A stretch of 64,000 bases of DNA from Paraburkholderia sp. FT54. Lineage in GTDB: Bacteria; Pseudomonadota; Gammaproteobacteria; Burkholderiales; Burkholderiaceae. Positions within the stretch are counted from its first letter, which is position 1. Every line of letters starts with the position of its first letter. A program made the translations under genes and the position numbers. Shown in pieces: positions 43,472 through 54,264 of this stretch. The notes under the pieces are model-generated. The model saw nothing but the letters and a program-made list of their open reading frames with translations. It had not been told where the DNA came from and did not search any database. Location: NCBI RefSeq assembly GCF_031585635.1, contig NZ_CP134195.1, positions 1,364,001 through 1,428,000 of the forward strand, written 5' to 3'.

Positions 43472-43951
43472 TCAATGCCAATGCCCGTGGCCGCCTCCTC
43501 CACCGTGGCCACAACAGTAACCGCCGAAACCGAAGCCGATCGAGACCGACGGTCCATACCAGCCGGGATAGCCGTAATAGGCCGGATAGACCGGCGGTGG
43601 ATAGTAAGCGGGATACGCGGGCGCCACATATACAGGCGGGGCGGCGACCGCGTAGGTCGGAGGCGAGCCTTGCTGCACCGTCTGTCCTTGTTGCTGCTGT
43701 TGCGCCGCGGATGGATCGTCTTGCCCGACCGGCACCGCCTGCTGTGTACCGGCTGCGGGCACCGTGGCGTAAACCGGGTAATAGCCGCCAGGATAGTAAC
43801 CGTATGGGTAATAGCAACCGGACAGCGCAAGCACGCAGACCGCGCCACCGAGCGCGATACCTGTGTGCGAAAGACGCGGGAGAGATCTGGCAAAGCGCAG
43901 CGGCAACCGCTGGCCGATCGCGCACACCGTGTTGATGAGGCGGGACTTCAT
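43472..43951 (-). CDS. Tyr/Pro/Gly-rich lipoprotein
   Basis: The 159-residue protein has a lipobox (LALSGC, Cys about residue 46) after an extended n-region. The mature part is low-complexity: YYPYGYYPGGYYPVY at the start, a Gln run, then tyrosine/proline-rich VYVAPAYPAYYPPPVYP and a Gly/His-rich end (CCGHGGGGGHGHWH). The terminal Cys/His cluster might bind metal. The start follows CAGGAG. Overlapping frames on both strands are shadows of this biased composition. Function unknown. Confidence 0.68.
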   Translation of the reverse strand: MKSRLINTVCAIGQRLPLRFARSLPRLSHTGIALGGAVCVLALSGCYYPYGYYPGGYYPVYATVPAAGTQQAVPVGQDDPSAAQQQQQGQTVQQGSPPTYAVAAPPVYVAPAYPAYYPPPVYPAYYGYPGWYGPSVSIGFGFGGYCCGHGGGGGHGHWH

Positions 43952-44205
43952 GACGCGCTCCTGGTTGAATCGAACGCCGCCATTGGGGCGTCACGGCACC
44001 AGCTTACGCCGCTGCGCTGCCAACAGGATTGCAAAACCGTAACGGCTTATTTCACCTCATTGCAAGCGGACTGCGTGACCTGGATGAACGCGCTATCGCG
44101 GGTCTCATGCGAGAGCAGCCTCGCGGGTCATTCGTTGGTCGGACAATGGCCGACCAACGCTCACGTCAAACACGAAAAACATGGCGCGATGATCCGCCAT
44201 ACGTC

Positions 44206-44418
44206 TTACTTGCCCACCTCATGCCCCACGACGCCGCCCACCGCCGCACCGCCGAGCGTCGACAGCGCATTGCCTCCGACGGCCGCGCCTGCCGCGCCAC
44301 CCAAGCCCGCGCCGATTGCCGTATCGCGCCCCTGGCGGCTCATGCCTTCGCATGCGGAAAGGCTCACCACGACTGCCACGATGGCCGCGAACGTACCGAT
44401 TTGACGTATCGATTTCAT
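44206..44418 (-). CDS. Glycine-zipper lipoprotein (OsmB-like)
   Basis: The 70-residue lipoprotein has a signal ending VVVSLSAC (Cys about residue 25), then a glycine-zipper helix pair (GAGLGGAAGAAVGGNALSTLGGAAVGGVVGHEVG). This is the pattern of OsmB, an osmotically induced outer membrane lipoprotein. GGAG lies 9 bp before the ATG; 77 in-frame upstream codons are non-coding. It stands alone between two minus-strand genes. Confidence 0.85.
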   Translation of the reverse strand: MKSIRQIGTFAAIVAVVVSLSACEGMSRQGRDTAIGAGLGGAAGAAVGGNALSTLGGAAVGGVVGHEVGK

Positions 44419-44581
44419 GATGTCGACTCCAGTAGTTATGGTTGGAAGTACTCCCGTCCTTGCATTTGATGGTATCGCCGCATCCCGTATCAGGATGTAT
44501 GCGCTTGTCAGCGAACTGACGGCTTCGTAATCAAATGTTTCCCTCCACCCAGCATGCGGCGTGCCTGGATGCCATGAACGC

Positions 44582-44604
44582 AAAAGCCCGCCAGTGGCGG
44601 GCTT
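44582..44604 (-). terminator. Rho-independent terminator of thiC
   Basis: A 7-bp stem (GCCCGCC 44586-44592 with 44596-44602), 3-base loop and four T residues on the minus strand (AAAA 44582-44585) lie about 70 bp after the thiC stop. Confidence 0.8.
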
Positions 44605-44673
44605 CGATGCTGCAATGTAGTGATCTGGCGGATCGGGTGGCGTCACCACGACGCTCGATCCGCAGGCCGAACC

Positions 44674-46623
<1,950 letters not shown>

Positions 46624-46711
46624 CTATGTGGGGCGGCTAAGCAGGAGACGAGACGGAAGTTGTCGGAATGCGCCGAGAGAATAAGACGGTGCTGCTGTGG
46701 CGAATTCCGTA

Positions 46712-46808
46712 CGCTTCCCTGCGCTGGCATTATCCAGATCAGGTTCAAAGGGTATTTCTCACCCACGCAGCACGGACCTCCAACCTCCGTGCGACGCAGG
46801 ACCCCCGC
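46712..46808 (-). ncRNA. TPP (THI-box) riboswitch of thiC
   Basis: Reading the minus strand about 110-200 bp before thiC, the conserved THI elements appear in order: GGGGGTCCTGCG, an optional hairpin (GCACGGAGG with CCTCCGTGC-type pairing), then GCTGCGTGGGTGAGAAATAC, CCTTTGAACCTGATCTGG and ATAATGCCAGCGCAGGGAA. The ACCCTTTGAACCTGATCTGGATAAT-type core is diagnostic. It should lower thiC expression when thiamine pyrophosphate is abundant, probably by masking the ribosome site or by premature termination. Confidence 0.96.
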
Positions 46809-46969
46809 GTTAGCAGCGCACACGATACACCGGCCGCCCGCTGCTTGGCAACCCATCTCGAAAAGTCCGATGACGGAGATAACAGCGGGCCGCCACGTAC
46901 TATTCTTCTGTTGAGAGGGCGGCAGAACGTGAAGCGGCGCAAAAGTTTTGTGTTGCGCGCGAGCGTTGC

Positions 46970-47380
46970 TTACAGCGTGAAATCGTCGGCGGCTTCGGGT
47001 TGAAACAGGATCTTTTCCAGCTTGAGCACTTTCTCCGTGCCGCTCGGCGGCGTGAAGCGGATGCGCTCGCCGCGTTTGGCGCCGAGCAGCGCGAGGCCGG
47101 CCGGCGAGAACACATTCAGGCGGCCGTGCGCGAAGTCCGCGTTGGGCGGATAGACCACGGTCCAGGTCATGTGCTCGCCGCTGGTTTCGTCGACCAGCGT
47201 GGCTTGTGAATTCATCGTGACGACGTTGGCCGGAATCTCGCGCGACTCGACGATCACGGCGCGTTCCAGCACGTCGTCGAGCATGTTCTGCAAACGCGCG
47301 TCGGCGCCGGGCGCGGCGGCGTGTTTCTCGAGACGGGTGACGTCGAGTTCGGTGAGGTAACAGGTTTTCGTCTTTTTCAC
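46970..47380 (-). CDS. rnk: Nucleoside diphosphate kinase regulator (Rnk)
   Basis: The 136-residue protein of the GreA/GreB C-terminal fold binds RNA polymerase and in enterics affects NDK levels. The C-terminal part (ATLVDETSGEHMTWTVVYPP, SPAGLALLGAKRGERIRF) is characteristic. I place the start at a GTG (47380), because it follows GGAG with good spacing and gives the family length; the longer frame to 47464 is not supported. Its 5' end faces the DUF1223 gene 436 bp away. Confidence 0.85.
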   Translation of the reverse strand: MKKTKTCYLTELDVTRLEKHAAAPGADARLQNMLDDVLERAVIVESREIPANVVTMNSQATLVDETSGEHMTWTVVYPPNADFAHGRLNVFSPAGLALLGAKRGERIRFTPPSGTEKVLKLEKILFQPEAADDFTL

Positions 47381-47816
47381 GACGGGTACTCCAATTCGAT
47401 CTGCATTTGAGGGAACAGCGTGCGGATGAGATCGGCCCGGAGCCCGACGACGCGGCTCAGGCAAATGGAGCGAGCAGCGTTAGATCGGGCGCCGGGCGGC
47501 GTGGAGCGGGAGCGTTCGGGACGGCTCGCCGGCGCGACGCGGCATGCGTTCCGCGCGCGCGCAGCCGGTTGCGCGACGGGGGCGCAAGCGGAAGAAGGCA
47601 CGGGAAGTCGGAAAGCGCATCGAGGTAGCCGGCAGGTAACGAAAGAGAGTGAAGAGGGCGCCGCCATCAATCTGAATGGGCGCGATCGAAAGCTCAATGT
47701 TAGCACGGGGTCGCACGTCTCTCGACTTGTTCGGGTTTCAGGAAGAAAGTTGCAAACGGGCTGTCATAACTGGCCCCGCGCTTCGACAAACGTGCAGATC
47801 CTGATCGGAGCACGTC
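47381..47816. other. Gene-free divergent region between rnk and the DUF1223 gene
   Basis: I see no credible gene in this 436-bp stretch; open frames on both strands are arginine-rich shadows. It should contain divergent promoters. The AT-richer part just before the DUF1223 start (about 47690-47800) is the likely promoter zone, but I cannot identify a specific -10/-35 pair. Confidence 0.5.
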
Positions 47817-48662
47817 ATGCAAACCGCCGGACCCCGCCGAGGCTATCGGCCCTTCACCCGCATCGTCGCGCTGGCTCTCGCGCTGACGACGCTCGCGGCC
47901 AGCGGCCTCGCGACCGCTGCCAGCGCCGTCTGCAGTGCGCACAGCCCGGCGCATCGCGTGGCGCTGGTCGAGCTGTACAGCAGCGAAGGCTGCAACAGCT
48001 GCCCGCCCGCCGATAACTGGCTGAGCCAATGGAAAAACAGCGGCGCGACGCAAAGCATCGTGCCGTTGGCCCTGCACGTGGACTATTGGAACAGCCTCGG
48101 CTGGACCGACCGCTTCTCGCAACATCGCTTCACCGAACGCCAGCAGGCGCTCACCGATCTCGGAGGCGGTCACACCATCTACACGCCGGAAATCTTTGTC
48201 TCGGGACGCGAACTGCGTAGCTGGTCGCAGCGCGACAGTTTTCAGAACCGCATCGGCAGGGTCGTCGCCGAACCGGCACAGGCGAACGTCGCGCTGGAGC
48301 TCAAAGCGCAGCAGACGCCGGGCGCGTTCAATGTCGCGGCGCAATTCACCAGCAAGGCGGCGGACACGGCAGACCAACTGGACGCCTACCTCGCCGTTTA
48401 TGAAAACTCGCTGAGCTCGCAAGTCGGCGCCGGCGAAAACAGCGGCGTCACCCTGCATCACGAACGGGTCGTGCGGCAATGGATCGGCCCGGTGCCGCTC
48501 GTCGCGGGCAACGCGCAGATTCGCCGCGATATCCGCATCCAGGACGCCGCCGCGGATGCCAACGTCAACGCGCCCGCCGAGCGCTTCGGCGTGGTCGCCT
48601 TCGTCGAAAACGCGGCGACCGGCGATGTCCTGCAGGTGGCCGAACTGGCCGCGTGCCGTTGA
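47817..48662 (+). CDS. DUF1223 family exported thioredoxin-like protein
   Basis: The 281-residue secreted protein has a signal peptide (about residues 1-38) and an early CNSCPPAD motif following VALVELYSSEG, the hallmark of DUF1223. These proteins have a thioredoxin-like fold with a CxxC pair. It lies directly before a cytochrome b and a molybdoprotein gene (30 and 40 bp gaps), suggesting a periplasmic redox unit. Function in vivo is not known. Confidence 0.85.
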   Translation: MQTAGPRRGYRPFTRIVALALALTTLAASGLATAASAVCSAHSPAHRVALVELYSSEGCNSCPPADNWLSQWKNSGATQSIVPLALHVDYWNSLGWTDRFSQHRFTERQQALTDLGGGHTIYTPEIFVSGRELRSWSQRDSFQNRIGRVVAEPAQANVALELKAQQTPGAFNVAAQFTSKAADTADQLDAYLAVYENSLSSQVGAGENSGVTLHHERVVRQWIGPVPLVAGNAQIRRDIRIQDAAADANVNAPAERFGVVAFVENAATGDVLQVAELAACR

Positions 48663-48692
48663 TCGCCGCGTCTTCGTTCACAGGAGATTCTC

Positions 48693-49331
48693 ATGGCAAC
48701 CCATCATGCACTTCGCGACAGCGCGCCGCCGGCTATGCCGAAGAGCGGTGCGATTCATCCACTGTGGGTGCGTCTCACGCATTGGCTCAACGCGCTCGCG
48801 GCCATCGTGATGATGCTCTCGGGCTGGCGCATCTACGACGCCTCGCCGATCTTCCCGGCGTTCCATTTTCCGCCTGCCATCACGCTCGGCGGCTGGCTCG
48901 GCGGTGCACTGCAATGGCATTTCGCGGCGATGTGGCTGCTGGTCTTCAACGGCCTGCTGTATCTCGCGTTGAATCTCGCGAGCGGACGCTTCGTGCGCAA
49001 GTTTCTGCCGGTGTCGCCGCGCGCCGTGCTGCACGATTTCATCGCCGCGTTAACCGGCAAGCTCTCGCACGCCGACTTGCGCGTCTACAACGCGGTGCAG
49101 AAATTCGCCTATCTGTTCGTGGTCTGCGATCTGATCGTGCTGGTGCTTTCGGGTCTCGCGATCTGGAAGTCGGTGCAGTTTCCGCTGCTGCGCGAACTGA
49201 TGGGCGGCTACGACAACGCGCGCGTCGTCCACTTCTGCGCGATGTCGCTAATGGCCGCGTTCATCGCCGTGCATCTGGTGATGGTGGCGCTCGTGCCGCG
49301 CTCGCTGCTCGCGATGTTGCGCGGACACTGA
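48693..49331 (+). CDS. Cytochrome b561-type membrane subunit
   Basis: The 212-residue protein has four or five hydrophobic segments and histidines suited to bind two b haems (HPLWVRLTHWLNALA; LQWHFAAMWLL; VVHFCAMSLMAAFIAVHLVMV). It resembles the cytochrome b subunits that link periplasmic oxidoreductases to quinones. It starts 30 bp after the DUF1223 gene behind CAGGAG and is 40 bp before the molybdoprotein gene, its probable electron partner. Confidence 0.88.
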   Translation: MATHHALRDSAPPAMPKSGAIHPLWVRLTHWLNALAAIVMMLSGWRIYDASPIFPAFHFPPAITLGGWLGGALQWHFAAMWLLVFNGLLYLALNLASGRFVRKFLPVSPRAVLHDFIAALTGKLSHADLRVYNAVQKFAYLFVVCDLIVLVLSGLAIWKSVQFPLLRELMGGYDNARVVHFCAMSLMAAFIAVHLVMVALVPRSLLAMLRGH

Positions 49332-49371
49332 GCCACTCAACCGTCCAGGCGAACGTTACGGATACCGAATC

Positions 49372-50163
49372 ATGAACAAGCTTACTCGACAATCCACTCG
49401 ATCCATTGGCCCGAAACTCGACCGCGAATCGATCCTGATCGACGCCCGCCGCGAACTCGCGATGCCGTCGCGGCGCCTGTTCGGCAAGCGGCTTCTGACG
49501 CTCGGCGGCCTGTCGCTGCTGACCGGCTGCTCGCTCACCGACGACGACTCGGTCAACCAGTTTCTCACCGCCGTCTCGCGCCTGAACGACCGCGCGCAGG
49601 CCGCGCTGTTCGATCCGAAGCAACTCGCGCCGACCTACACCGAAGCGCAGCTCACGCGGCCGTTTCCGTTCAACGCGTTCTACGGGATCGACGACGTTCC
49701 CGAGGTGAACGGCGCCGACTACCGGCTGAAGATCAGCGGACTCGTGACCGGCCAGCGCGTCTGGTCCTTGCCCGAGTTGTACGCGCTGCCGCACGCCGAG
49801 CAGATCACGCGGCATATCTGCGTGGAAGGGTGGAGCGCGATCGGCCGCTGGGGCGGCACGCCGTTCAGCGACTTTCTGCGGCGCATCGGCGCGGACACCA
49901 GCGCGAAGTACGTCGGCTTCAAATGCGCCGACGACTACTACGAAAGCATCGACATGCCGACCGCGCTGCATCCGCAAACGCTGCTCACGTTCTCGTACGA
50001 CGGCGAGCGTCTGCCCGCGAAATACGGCTTCCCGATGAAGCTGCGCATGCCGACTAAGCTCGGCTACAAGAATCCGAAGCACATCGTCGAGATGTTCGTC
50101 ACCAACACGTATCCCGGCGGCTATTGGGTCGACCAGGGCTACAACTGGTTCGGAGGCTCCTGA
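49372..50163 (+). CDS. Sulfite-oxidase-fold molybdopterin oxidoreductase (YedY/MsrP-like)
   Basis: The 263-residue protein has an SRRLFGKRLLTLGG export signal (33-46) with a lipobox-like LLTGC (Cys53), then an oxidoreductase molybdopterin-binding domain. Cys150 (ITRHICVEGWSAIGRW) is the expected Mo ligand. MsrP repairs methionine sulfoxide in the periplasm; this relative is paired with a cytochrome b instead of YedZ. The twin arginines suggest Tat export with cofactor bound. The substrate is unknown. Confidence 0.88.
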   Translation: MNKLTRQSTRSIGPKLDRESILIDARRELAMPSRRLFGKRLLTLGGLSLLTGCSLTDDDSVNQFLTAVSRLNDRAQAALFDPKQLAPTYTEAQLTRPFPFNAFYGIDDVPEVNGADYRLKISGLVTGQRVWSLPELYALPHAEQITRHICVEGWSAIGRWGGTPFSDFLRRIGADTSAKYVGFKCADDYYESIDMPTALHPQTLLTFSYDGERLPAKYGFPMKLRMPTKLGYKNPKHIVEMFVTNTYPGGYWVDQGYNWFGGS

Positions 50164-50280
50164 CGCGCGCGGGTCGGCGCCGCTGGAACGGCTGTGCGAC
50201 CCCGGACGGCAGAAGCTTCGGAAATACGCCGGCTATCGGAATGGCCGGTTCTGCTTCACCCACAACCAAGGAGTCATCTC

Positions 50281-50511
50281 ATGAAGAAGTTCGCAATCGC
50301 AGCACTGGCCGTCGCTCTCCTGACCGGCGGCGGGACCGCTTTCGCCCAGGCAAGCGGCGCCATGTCCAACGATTCGATGTCGAAGGATTCCATGTCCAAA
50401 GACAGCATGTCGAAGGGCGGCACGAAGAAGGACGCGATGAAGCACGACAAGATGAAAAAGGGCGATGCGACGGGCATGAAGCACGAAGCGTCGGGCGCCA
50501 TGGCCAACTGA
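50281..50511 (+). CDS. Pentapeptide MXKDX repeat protein
   Basis: The 76-residue exported peptide has a signal (residues 1-23, ending AFA-Q). The mature part is built from MSKDS-type five-residue repeats (MSNDS MSKDS MSKDS MSKGG), then Lys/Asp/Met/His-rich sequence. It matches the MXKDX family seen in beta-proteobacteria. Met/His/Asp content suggests metal binding, but this is inference. AAGGAG precedes the ATG. It follows the molybdoprotein gene by 117 bp and is ended by a terminator. Confidence 0.87.
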   Translation: MKKFAIAALAVALLTGGGTAFAQASGAMSNDSMSKDSMSKDSMSKGGTKKDAMKHDKMKKGDATGMKHEASGAMAN

Positions 50512-50567
50512 GCCGTCCGGACGATGCGAGCTGCATAGCTCGAACGCGCCGGCGGCCGGCGCAACGA

Positions 50568-50591
50568 AAAGCCGGGAGACGTCCCGGCTTT
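50568..50591 (+). terminator. Rho-independent terminator of the MXKDX gene
   Basis: A perfect 10-bp stem (AAAGCCGGGA 50568-50577 with 50582-50591) with a GACG loop lies 57 bp after the stop. The T tract is short (TTTCTG). Confidence 0.8.
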
Positions 50592-50662
50592 CTGTTGCAA
50601 GTACGCCAAAAAGTTACGATTCTTTCAGGCGACCCAGTGGGCGCTTACTGCATAATGCGATG

Positions 50663-50682
50663 CGCGCCAAACGTTTGGCGCG
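50663..50682. promoter_or_regulatory. Perfect palindrome resembling a LacI-family operator
   Basis: CGCGCCAAAC followed by its exact complement GTTTGGCGCG, with the central AAACGTTT typical of LacI/PurR sites. It begins 6 bp after a CATAAT -10-like element, where a repressor would block initiation. No LacI-family gene is in the window. Confidence 0.55.
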
Positions 50683-50875
50683 TGTTCGCCGTGGCTCGAT
50701 GCCTGTCGATTGCCGCGGCATTGTGGCCCCAGTGGCCATCTATCGTCCTTCCGTTCCACCGACATGTCCGCCAGCCTCGCCCGTCAGACCGCATCGCCGA
50801 TGCGGTGTCCGCCATCCCGCCACAGGGTCTTCAGCGGGGGCGCAGCACCTCGAGCGGCATGGGCGGATTGAACGC

Positions 50876-51805
50876 ATGTCGCTGCAACTTCCAAGCCGTT
50901 TTTCGCGTGGTTTTCCGATCCGTTTGCCGCAGTCGCGCAACGGGCAGATTGCGCTCGCGCTCGCCGTCGTCTATGTCGTGTGGGGTTCGACGTATCTCGC
51001 CGTGCACGTCGCGCTGGGTTCGTTTCCGCCGCTGCTGCTCTCGGGGCTGCGCAATCTGTTCGCCGGCGTAGGGCTGTTCGTGTTCGCGGCGCGCCGCAAT
51101 CCGGTTCGGCCGAGCGCCGCCGAGATCCGCAACGCCGGGCTCGTCGGCACCATGCTGGTCGGGTTGTCGAGCGGCATGCTCGCCTATGGGATGCGCACGG
51201 TCGGCACCGGCACCGCGGCGGTCATGGTCGCAACCGTGCCGCTGTTCGCGACCGTGATCGCGGCCGTGGCGGGGCGCAAGATCGGCCGCGGCGAGTGGTT
51301 CGCGGTGGGCCTCGGTCTGGTCGGCATCGCGATTCTCAGCCACGGCGACAGCGCGCCCGGCTCGGCGAGCGGCAGCCTGGCGATTCTGTGCGGCGCGCTT
51401 TTCTGGGCAGGCGGCGCGCATCTGGCCGGACGTCTGAAGCTGCCTTCGGACCTGTTTCTCTCGACGTCGCTGCAAATCGGTCTGGGCGGCGCGATGTCGA
51501 CGCTGGTCGCGTGGCTCTCGGGCGAGCGAATGCTCGAAGTGCATTTTCTGCCGGTGCTGGCGTTCATCTACCTGATGCTGATCGGGACAATGGCCGCCTA
51601 TGTGGCGTACGGTTTTCTGATCCGGCACACGAGCCCGATCATCGCCAGCAGCTGCATGTACGTGAATCCGGTGGTGGCCGTGGCGCTCGGCGCGCTGCTG
51701 CTCGGCGAGCCGGTGACTCACTCGACAGTGATCGCGACCATCGTGATTCTGGCGAGCGTCGGGCTGTCTTTCTGGTTCGATTACCGGAAGAAGGGGCTCG
51801 CCTGA
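50876..51805 (+). CDS. EamA family (DMT superfamily) transporter, second copy
   Basis: The 309-residue protein has ten hydrophobic segments in two repeats (LAVVYVVWGSTYLAVHVAL at the start; second half ending VNPVVAVALGALLLGEPV, VILASVGLSFWFDY). It resembles the YedA/PagO-like drug/metabolite exporters and is not a close copy of the EamA gene at 40.3-41.2 kb. The start MSLQLPSRF is chosen because upstream in-frame sequence lacks membrane or coding character. A LacI-type palindrome lies 195 bp upstream. Substrate unknown. Confidence 0.88.
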   Translation: MSLQLPSRFSRGFPIRLPQSRNGQIALALAVVYVVWGSTYLAVHVALGSFPPLLLSGLRNLFAGVGLFVFAARRNPVRPSAAEIRNAGLVGTMLVGLSSGMLAYGMRTVGTGTAAVMVATVPLFATVIAAVAGRKIGRGEWFAVGLGLVGIAILSHGDSAPGSASGSLAILCGALFWAGGAHLAGRLKLPSDLFLSTSLQIGLGGAMSTLVAWLSGERMLEVHFLPVLAFIYLMLIGTMAAYVAYGFLIRHTSPIIASSCMYVNPVVAVALGALLLGEPVTHSTVIATIVILASVGLSFWFDYRKKGLA

Positions 51806-51843
51806 GTTTCCTCTGAGTTTCGTCTGAAGCGGGCGACGGCCGG

Positions 51844-53901
51844 TTACAGCGCCGCCGCCACTTCCGCGCCTTCGCGAATCGCACGCTTCGCGTCCAGTTC
51901 GGTCGCGACCTTCGCACCGCCGATCACGTGATAACGCGGACCGTTGGCCCGAATTGCTTTTCCCGACTGCGCGTGCGTCGCTGTCTGCGGATGCAGATCG
52001 CGCAGCGATTCCTGCCCCGCGCACACCACGATCGTGTCCACTTCCAGCCACTCCTCGACGCCTTCACGCGCGATCTTCAAGCCGCGCGCGCTGACCTCCC
52101 GATACGACACGCCGCCGAGCATCTTCACGCCGTTCCTCGCCAGCGTCGCGCGATGCACCCAGCCAGAAGTCTTGCCGAGTCCCATGCCGAGCTTGCCGGC
52201 CTTGCGCTGCAACAGCCAGATTTGCCGCGGCGGCTGTGCCGGCGCGGGTGGTTTCAGGCCGCCGCGTTCCCGCACGGCAAGATCGACACCCCATTCGTCG
52301 AGCCACGCATCGCGGGGCACGGGCAGCGGCTCGCCCGCGCGATGCAGCAGAAACTCGCTGACGTCGAAGCCGATGCCACCCGCGCCGATCACGGCGACGC
52401 GCTGGCCGACCGGCGCACCGCGCAGCACGTCGACATAGGAGAGCACGTTCGGCCCGTCGATGCCGGCAATTGCTAGCCGCCGCGGCACGATGCCGGTAGC
52501 GATGACCACGTCGTCGTAAGCGCCGGCGGCGAGCAGCGCGGGATCGACGCGCGTGTCGAGGCGCACGTCGACGCGGTGGCGCTGCAGCTGGCTCTGAAAA
52601 TAACGGATCGTCTCGCTGAACTCTTCCTTGCCCGGCACGCGCATGGCCAGATTGAACTGGCCGCCGATCGTGGCGCTCGCATCGAACAGCGTCACGCGAT
52701 GCCCACGCGCGGCCGCCACGGTCGCCGCCGACAATCCGGCCGGACCCGCACCGACGACCGCGACCGAACGCGCGGCCCGCGCTCCGGCGACCGGCCGGTA
52801 CACCAGTTCGGTTTCACGTCCCGCACGCGGATTGACGAGGCAGGTCGCGCGTTGGTTCCTGAACGTATGATCGAGACAGGCCTGATTACAGGCGATACAG
52901 GTGTTGATTTCCTGCGTGCGTCCCTCGGCAGTCTTCACGACGAACTCGGGATCGGCCAACAGCGGCCGCGCCATGGAAACCAGATCGCCTGCGCCCTGTG
53001 CAAGCAATTCTTCGGCGACCTCAGGTGTATTGATGCGGTTCGACACGATCACCGGCACCTTGACGGCGGACTTCAATCGCGCGCTCAGCGCGGCGAAGGC
53101 GGCGCGCGGCACCGAGGTCACGATGGTCGGCACCCGCGCTTCGTGCCAGCCGATGCCAGTGTTGAACATGGTCACGCCGGCGGCTTCGAGCGCCTGGGCG
53201 ACCTGCACGGTTTCGTCCCACGTATTGCCGCCTTCCACCAGATCGATCAACGAGATGCGGTACATGACGATAAAGCGTTCGCCGCACACCGCGCGTACGC
53301 GCTCGACGATCTCGCGTGCGAGCCGCATACGGTTTTCGACGCTGCCGCCGTAGGCGTCGGTGCGCCGATTGGTGCGCGGACACAGGAACTGGTTGAGCAG
53401 ATAGCCTTCGCTGCCCATGATCTCGATGCCGTCGTAGCCCGCGCGTTGAGCAAGGCGCGCGCAGCGCGCGTAGTCGCGCACGGTCTTCGCGATGCCGGCG
53501 ATGCTCAGCGCGCGCGGCTTGAACTTCGAGATCGGCGATTTGATCGCGGACGCGGAGACGACGAACGGTTGATAGCCATAGCGGCCCGCATGCAGGATCT
53601 GCAGCGCGATCTTGCCGCCTTCGGCGTGCACGGCCTCGGTCAACTTCCGATGATTGCGCAGATCGAACACGGAATTCAGCGTGCCGCCGAAAGGCAGCAG
53701 CCAACCCTCGCGATTCGGCGAGATCCCGCCAGTGACGATCAGACCGACGCCGCCCTTCGCGCGTTCGCGGAAATACGCGGCCAGCTTCGGGTAATTCCAG
53801 AAGCGGTCCTCCATGCCCGTGTGCATCGAACCCATCACCACGCGGTTGCGCAAGCGAGTGAAGCCGAGGTCGAGTTCGGCGAGCAGGTGTTGGTAAGGCA
53901 T
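51844..53901 (-). CDS. fadH: NADPH-dependent 2,4-dienoyl-CoA reductase
   Basis: The 685-residue iron-sulfur flavoprotein reduces 2,4-dienoyl-CoA during breakdown of unsaturated fatty acids. An Old-Yellow-Enzyme barrel has the probable catalytic Tyr167 and His253. The 4Fe-4S ligands Cys335, 338, 342 and 354 follow, each one residue beyond E. coli FadH numbering as I recall it, then a FAD/NADPH module (VVGAGPAGLSAA). The start MPYQHLLAEL is chosen because the further 59 upstream residues are not conserved in type. It is monocistronic. Confidence 0.93.
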   Translation of the reverse strand: MPYQHLLAELDLGFTRLRNRVVMGSMHTGMEDRFWNYPKLAAYFRERAKGGVGLIVTGGISPNREGWLLPFGGTLNSVFDLRNHRKLTEAVHAEGGKIALQILHAGRYGYQPFVVSASAIKSPISKFKPRALSIAGIAKTVRDYARCARLAQRAGYDGIEIMGSEGYLLNQFLCPRTNRRTDAYGGSVENRMRLAREIVERVRAVCGERFIVMYRISLIDLVEGGNTWDETVQVAQALEAAGVTMFNTGIGWHEARVPTIVTSVPRAAFAALSARLKSAVKVPVIVSNRINTPEVAEELLAQGAGDLVSMARPLLADPEFVVKTAEGRTQEINTCIACNQACLDHTFRNQRATCLVNPRAGRETELVYRPVAGARAARSVAVVGAGPAGLSAATVAAARGHRVTLFDASATIGGQFNLAMRVPGKEEFSETIRYFQSQLQRHRVDVRLDTRVDPALLAAGAYDDVVIATGIVPRRLAIAGIDGPNVLSYVDVLRGAPVGQRVAVIGAGGIGFDVSEFLLHRAGEPLPVPRDAWLDEWGVDLAVRERGGLKPPAPAQPPRQIWLLQRKAGKLGMGLGKTSGWVHRATLARNGVKMLGGVSYREVSARGLKIAREGVEEWLEVDTIVVCAGQESLRDLHPQTATHAQSGKAIRANGPRYHVIGGAKVATELDAKRAIREGAEVAAAL

Positions 53902-54264
53902 GCGGAGGACCGTGTAAGTATTGGACGCGCACGAACGATACACCGGCCGCCGTGCCAACCCTCCGAGGAAAAATTCTAATCCTCGCAACTCGTTGCTCCG
54001 CAAGACATTTTTCAGCCGCCACCGGCCATATCGAAGTCCGCGGCACACGCATTGCTCGATGCGAGCGTCCGTCGACACGGACAGCGCCGTTCGTCAAGGA
54101 GGCGCGATGTGCAGCAGGGATAGGGAGGGGATGCTCCATTTCGCGAGCTGGCCTGAACCGTTCGTATGACCAACGAACAAGGTGTCAGACGGCGTGTTGT
54201 GCGAAGCGGGACGTCCACAAAATCAATGGGCCGCGAGCCCGACAATTCGATACAGGTGAACATA
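53902..54264. other. Gene-free divergent region between fadH and the DUF4397 gene
   Basis: No supportable gene is present in this 363-bp stretch. It must hold the divergent promoters of fadH and the DUF4397 lipoprotein gene. AT-rich patches near 53965-54020 are candidates, but I cannot name a clear -10/-35 pair or operator. Confidence 0.5.

Larger units (their letters stand above)
50512..50875. other. Region between the MXKDX gene and the EamA gene
   Basis: This 364-bp stretch contains the MXKDX terminator, a CATAAT -10-like element at 50651-50656 and a 20-bp perfect palindrome at 50663-50682 just after it. The remainder up to 50875 has an open frame in phase with the EamA gene, but its composition and lack of a ribosome site argue against translation. 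Confidence 0.5.

Noticed and set aside
43336..44404. Several overlapping frames across the Tyr/Pro-rich lipoprotein gene
   Set aside because: Only the minus-strand frame with a lipobox and a good ribosome site is credible; the others are shadows of its repetitive codons.
47377..47706. A 109-codon frame upstream of rnk on the minus strand
   Set aside because: Ser/Arg/Pro-rich shadow composition and no ribosome site; rnk is better started at GTG 47380.
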